Assembly (NCBI RefSeq): GCF_008274585.1
Contig: NZ_VTRT01000001.1
Coordinates: 434,001 to 498,000 of the forward strand
Source of the DNA: Pedobacter sp. BS3
Lineage (GTDB): Bacteria; Bacteroidota; Bacteroidia; Sphingobacteriales; Sphingobacteriaceae
Length of the DNA: 64,000 bases
Direction of reading: 5' to 3'
The position numbers were made by a program, and so were the translations under genes. Positions 61,685 to 64,000 of the stretch are shown here, one piece after another (position 1 is the stretch's first letter; each line of letters starts with the position of its first letter). The notes under the pieces are model-generated. The model did no database searches. It saw nothing but the letters and a program-made list of their open reading frames with translations, and was not told the origin of the DNA.

Positions 61685-62149
61685 TTACTTAAATGAAATT
61701 AAAACCTTTGTTTCCGATATATCTTTTAGCGGGATGCTGACTTCCGTCGTCTCCGCTTTTTTCCCTTTCAATTTAACCGTTTCTGCTATGCGCACACCAT
61801 CATCATCAATTGCCAGCAGCTTACCTTCCCTTTTGCTGCCGTCGGCCAGCTTTATACGTACGTTCCGGCCGATATTCTTCCGGTACTGGCGCTCAAGCTT
61901 TAGCGGCGTATCAATTCCCGGCGACGAAACTTCGAGGTTGTAAGCGTGATCAATGGCATTTTCTTCCTCCAGGTGAAACCCCACATGGCGGCTTATCGCT
62001 GCACAATCCTCAATCGCAACGCCGTTATCGCCGTCAACCAGGATGATCAGCTTACCCGGCGGATGCATTTTAACATCCACCAGAAACAGGTCACTCCTGT
62101 CGGCAATTTTTTCCTCAACAAGTTCCGAAACACGTTTTTCGATATCCAT
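61685..62149 (-). CDS. rimP: Ribosome maturation factor RimP
   Basis: The 154-residue protein has the RimP N-terminal domain (EKIADRSDLFLVDVKMHPPGKLIILVDGDNGVAIEDCAAISRHVG) and C-terminal SH3-like barrel (NIGRNVRIKLADGSKREGKLLAIDDDGVRI). It helps assemble the 30S subunit. It is the first gene of rimP-nusA-infB and its start is only 16 bp after a strong intrinsic terminator in the leader. Confidence 0.95.
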   Translation of the reverse strand: MDIEKRVSELVEEKIADRSDLFLVDVKMHPPGKLIILVDGDNGVAIEDCAAISRHVGFHLEEENAIDHAYNLEVSSPGIDTPLKLERQYRKNIGRNVRIKLADGSKREGKLLAIDDDGVRIAETVKLKGKKAETTEVSIPLKDISETKVLISFK

Positions 62150-62165
62150 TGCAGAATATTAGTGT

Positions 62166-62195
62166 AAAAAAAAGAGGGGACAAACGCGTCCCCTC
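62166..62195 (-). terminator. Intrinsic terminator inside the rimP leader
   Basis: Read on the minus strand, GAGGGGAC and GTCCCCTC (62188-62195 and 62174-62181) form a perfect 8-bp stem with a 6-nt loop, followed at once by eight U (62173-62166). It lies between the rimP promoter and the rimP start, so it would stop most transcripts before the operon unless read-through occurs. Confidence 0.85.
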
Positions 62196-62209
62196 CTCTC
62201 AGATTGGTG

Positions 62210-62241
62210 CAAATATAGGTAAAATAAATTTGATGTGCAAA
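62210..62241 (-). promoter_or_regulatory. Promoter of rimP-nusA-infB (TTTG-N20-TATATTTG)
   Basis: On the minus strand TTTG (62241-62238) and TATATTTG (62217-62210) are separated by exactly 20 bp, a full match to the Bacteroidota consensus. Start near 62206 gives a 57-nt leader that contains the terminator. Confidence 0.75.
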
Positions 62242-62822
62242 GCCCTGATTTTAAATTGAATAAATTACAGGCATGCATCTGTATTTTTGATTTGAAAAGC
62301 AGAGACGGTATCGTTTCCGAAGCGGCAATCCCGTTTTCCGCTCATACGCCTGCAACCTGCCCCGAAACCTCGTGGGGGCCTTAGCCACAGGCCGGTATCC
62401 GCTGCAACCGGGTTTAGTTAACTGCAGCCAGTGCTGCTATTATTGCAAGAATCAGAGTACAAGCTCGTCCGCGTTTGCAAACGCGGATGCCTGAAAACAG
62501 CGATTGTATCGCTTTAACAAGGCTCAACTATGGCACTAACGCCCTGGCTCGTGTCTTCATAAATGAAGCTTCGTGAAGACACGGAGCTTGGCTTGGGCTT
62601 ACTTTAGCTCGACGGGATTTATGATCTCGTCGGCAATTACCCCGGATTTATAATTCTACTAACGCCCTGGCTCGTGTCTTCACGAGCCAGCATAAATGAA
62701 GCTTCGTAAAGACACGAAGCTTGGCTTGGGTAATCCGAACGAAGCTTCAGCTTCGCCCGATTGGTAATATCATCTGCATCTCCTGTCAAGAGAATTTGCA
62801 AAAGTGAAATCTTATTCCGAAT
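62242..62822. repeat. Repeat-rich non-coding region before the last gene
   Basis: It holds the 18-bp perfect palindrome CCGCGTTTGCAAACGCGG (62469-62486) and two diverged copies of a repeat with ACTAACGCCCTGGCTCGTG, a GTGTCTTCAC core and CTTGGCTTGGG (62535-62597 and 62658-62730), 123 bp apart. The core also occurs at about 39021-39028. I see no gene. Confidence 0.7.
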
Positions 62823-62852
62823 ATTGGTAAACCAATTATTGGTAAACCAAAT
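62823..62852 (+). promoter_or_regulatory. Tandem 15-bp operator-like repeat before the last gene
   Basis: TTGGT-AA-ACCAA (62824-62835) is repeated exactly at 62839-62850; each is an inverted repeat with 5-bp arms. The pair ends 16 bp before ATG 62868, where a repressor would block initiation. Confidence 0.5.
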
Positions 62853-62867
62853 CAATTATAATTCTAA

Positions 62868-64000
62868 ATGAGAAGTTCCCTTTTACTACTATGCACTTTG
62901 CTGTTAAGCAGTTTATCGTTTACCTATTCGCAAACCGCTATTCAAACATCATTTGAAAGCTCAGATGGCTATAATCCAGGAAATATAAATGGACAAAACG
63001 GCTGGAGCGTTACCAGCGGAGATGTCGCCGTTTCTAATGCCGCAGCTAAAACCGGAACACAATCCGTTAAGTTTAGTGCGGGCAATACGGCTTTGTTAGC
63101 AAAATACACCGCTTACAGCGGCACGGTTACCGGCTTGCGGAACGAAGTTTATGCGGATTTGTGGATAAAACCGGTAGCATTCACCACAAAGGGGTTAACT
63201 ATAAACGGCGACGACCTTTTCGGAGGAAGCACCAAACGAATCTTCATGATTGAGTTTACCACTGATAATAAAATCAAAGTGTATAACGGCTCTTCGGGTA
63301 GCAATGCCGGTACATGGACAGCCAACCAATGGATACGCATTTCTGTTAAAGCCGATTTCTCTACAGAGAAATATAACGTTGCATTTGATGGCGTAGTTGC
63401 CGGAACTGACTTCGCCTTCAGGGAAACCTATGCTCCTACCACCAGCGGAAGCCGGGAAGCCGGAGTTAAGGAATTTCACTCGTTGCGGTTTAACCATAGC
63501 AGCGATTCGCAAACAGCGACCTCAGAAGCGTACATAGACGATATTTACGTAGGAACAAATCCCATAGCCGACGTATCTTTCGGAGCTTCATCTACCGCCC
63601 GTACCATAACCGTTACCCAACCCGATTATGGAACTATCAGCTTATCGCCCGCTAAATCCACATACAACCTTGGCGATGAAGTTACCGCGACACTAACATT
63701 ACCATCCGGTTACACCAACCTTGGCTGGACAGGCAGCTTATCCGGAACGGAACTCAGCAAAAATTTCACCGTAACCGGCAATATGACCATTGGCGCTAAT
63801 ACCGGTATTGACAGCAGCAATCCGCCACCAAAATATACTATCACCATAAATCCGCCGGAGAATGCGCAAATCACGCTATCGCCAACATCGGCAGATAATA
63901 CCTACTACAAAGAAACTAAGGTAACCGCTACCATTACGTATGAACCCTGTTACCAGTTCAATGGCTGGACGGGAAACCTCTCGGGAACTGAAATCAGCAA
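62868..64000 (+). CDS. Large secreted protein with jelly-roll and InlB-type repeats (3' end cut off)
   Basis: The frame is open from ATG 62868 to the window end, at least 377 residues. It has a signal peptide (about 1-23, ending FTYSQ). Residues about 28-230 look like a concanavalin-A-type jelly roll (ALLAKYTAYSGTVTGL, NEVYADLWIKPV, EAYIDDIYVG). After that come at least two divergent InlB B-repeats (ITVTQPDYGTISLSPAKS ending YTNLGWTGSLSGTELS, then ITINPPENAQITLSP ending FNGWTGNLSGTEIS). This layout is usual in secreted carbohydrate-active enzymes and adhesins; the catalytic part, if any, lies beyond the edge. It is preceded by a tandem operator-like repeat. Confidence 0.85.
   Translation, partial: MRSSLLLLCTLLLSSLSFTYSQTAIQTSFESSDGYNPGNINGQNGWSVTSGDVAVSNAAAKTGTQSVKFSAGNTALLAKYTAYSGTVTGLRNEVYADLWIKPVAFTTKGLTINGDDLFGGSTKRIFMIEFTTDNKIKVYNGSSGSNAGTWTANQWIRISVKADFSTEKYNVAFDGVVAGTDFAFRETYAPTTSGSREAGVKEFHSLRFNHSSDSQTATSEAYIDDIYVGTNPIADVSFGASSTARTITVTQPDYGTISLSPAKSTYNLGDEVTATLTLPSGYTNLGWTGSLSGTELSKNFTVTGNMTIGANTGIDSSNPPPKYTITINPPENAQITLSPTSADNTYYKETKVTATITYEPCYQFNGWTGNLSGTEIS

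Noticed and set aside
62166-62195. Terminator of an upstream minus-strand gene
   Set aside because: No minus-strand gene exists in the 650 bp upstream, and a full consensus promoter lies between the hairpin and that region.
62535-62730. CRISPR-like pair of repeats
   Set aside because: There are only two diverged copies with internal hairpins and unequal inserts, and no cas gene; they are REP-like.
62637-62855. Minus-strand 72-codon frame before the last gene
   Set aside because: It reads through the tandem TTGGTAAACCAA operator and repeat copies, and gives the repetitive start WFTNNWFTN.
1-64000. tRNA or rRNA genes
   Set aside because: I saw no cloverleaf-like segment or conserved rRNA sequence between genes; a covariance-model scan was not possible here.

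Overview
The window looks like chromosomal DNA of a Bacteroidota bacterium, most likely of the Sphingobacteriaceae (Mucilaginibacter/Pedobacter-like). The reasons are: protein families typical of that group (PorP/SprF, CarboxypepD_reg-like protein, DUF4153, YceI, a two-gene AhpC/AhpD-type pair, Mrp without the C-terminal CxxC), promoters with the Bacteroidota -7 element TAnnTTTG (often with TTTG or TTG about 20 bp upstream), few Shine-Dalgarno sequences, and moderate GC with very AT-rich intergenic stretches. The genus is inference.

Layout. 1-3368: SWIM-type SNF2 helicase, cut at the left edge. 3495-5093: secreted acetolactate decarboxylase, a frameshifted zeta-toxin-like kinase and a 49-residue partner. 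5130-9581: a secreted CarboxypepD_reg-like protein, the Fe-S assembly pair nfu and mrp, and a membrane-anchored GT51 glycosyltransferase. 9720-10910: AAA_14/DUF4143 ATPase. 11100-16632: nitrite module, made of an FNR-like regulator with four candidate cluster cysteines converging on the operon nirB-nirD-nitrite/formate channel-small secreted protein, preceded by a 540-bp AT-rich leader with an FNR-like palindrome. 16633-17159: RelE/ParE-type toxin and antitoxin. 17218-23554: EamA permease, aspS, dapF, degQ/htrA, aat. 23620-26659: three small XRE regulators around a 77-residue unknown protein and a DUF4153 membrane protein, with visible candidate operators. 26683-29291: HD hydrolase, Crp-family regulator, a partial duplication of the pirin promoter and 5' end, and the intact pirin gene. 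29462-36759: GDP-fucose synthase, trmB, alkyltransferase-like protein, yceI, gltX, an FAD oxidoreductase, ahpC and ahpD. 36848-40186: repeat-bearing outer-membrane protein, a propeller fragment fused to a REP-like element, and PorP/SprF. 40521-45117: tetR-tolC-emrA-emrB efflux operon. 45616-49931: lipoprotein, rbfA, TonB-domain protein, small membrane protein, M13 peptidase. 49955-56475: two-component cassette with CheB, CheR, a receiver protein, a giant hybrid kinase and a second receiver-kinase. 56883-57221: secreted HMA protein. 57464-62149: rimP-nusA-infB operon. 62868-end: start of a large secreted protein.

The most notable regulatory signals are a promoter, intrinsic terminator and start codon arranged like an attenuator in front of rimP-nusA-infB; an FNR-like regulator beside nirBD with a palindromic site upstream of nirB; a Crp/FNR-like box at about -40 of the pirin promoter, preserved in a partial duplicate; and a 20-bp perfect palindrome overlapping the tetR promoter. 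Intergenic regions carry at least five families of dispersed REP-like or tandem repeats and one short inverted-repeat element. I saw no rRNA, tRNA or CRISPR array and no intact transposase.
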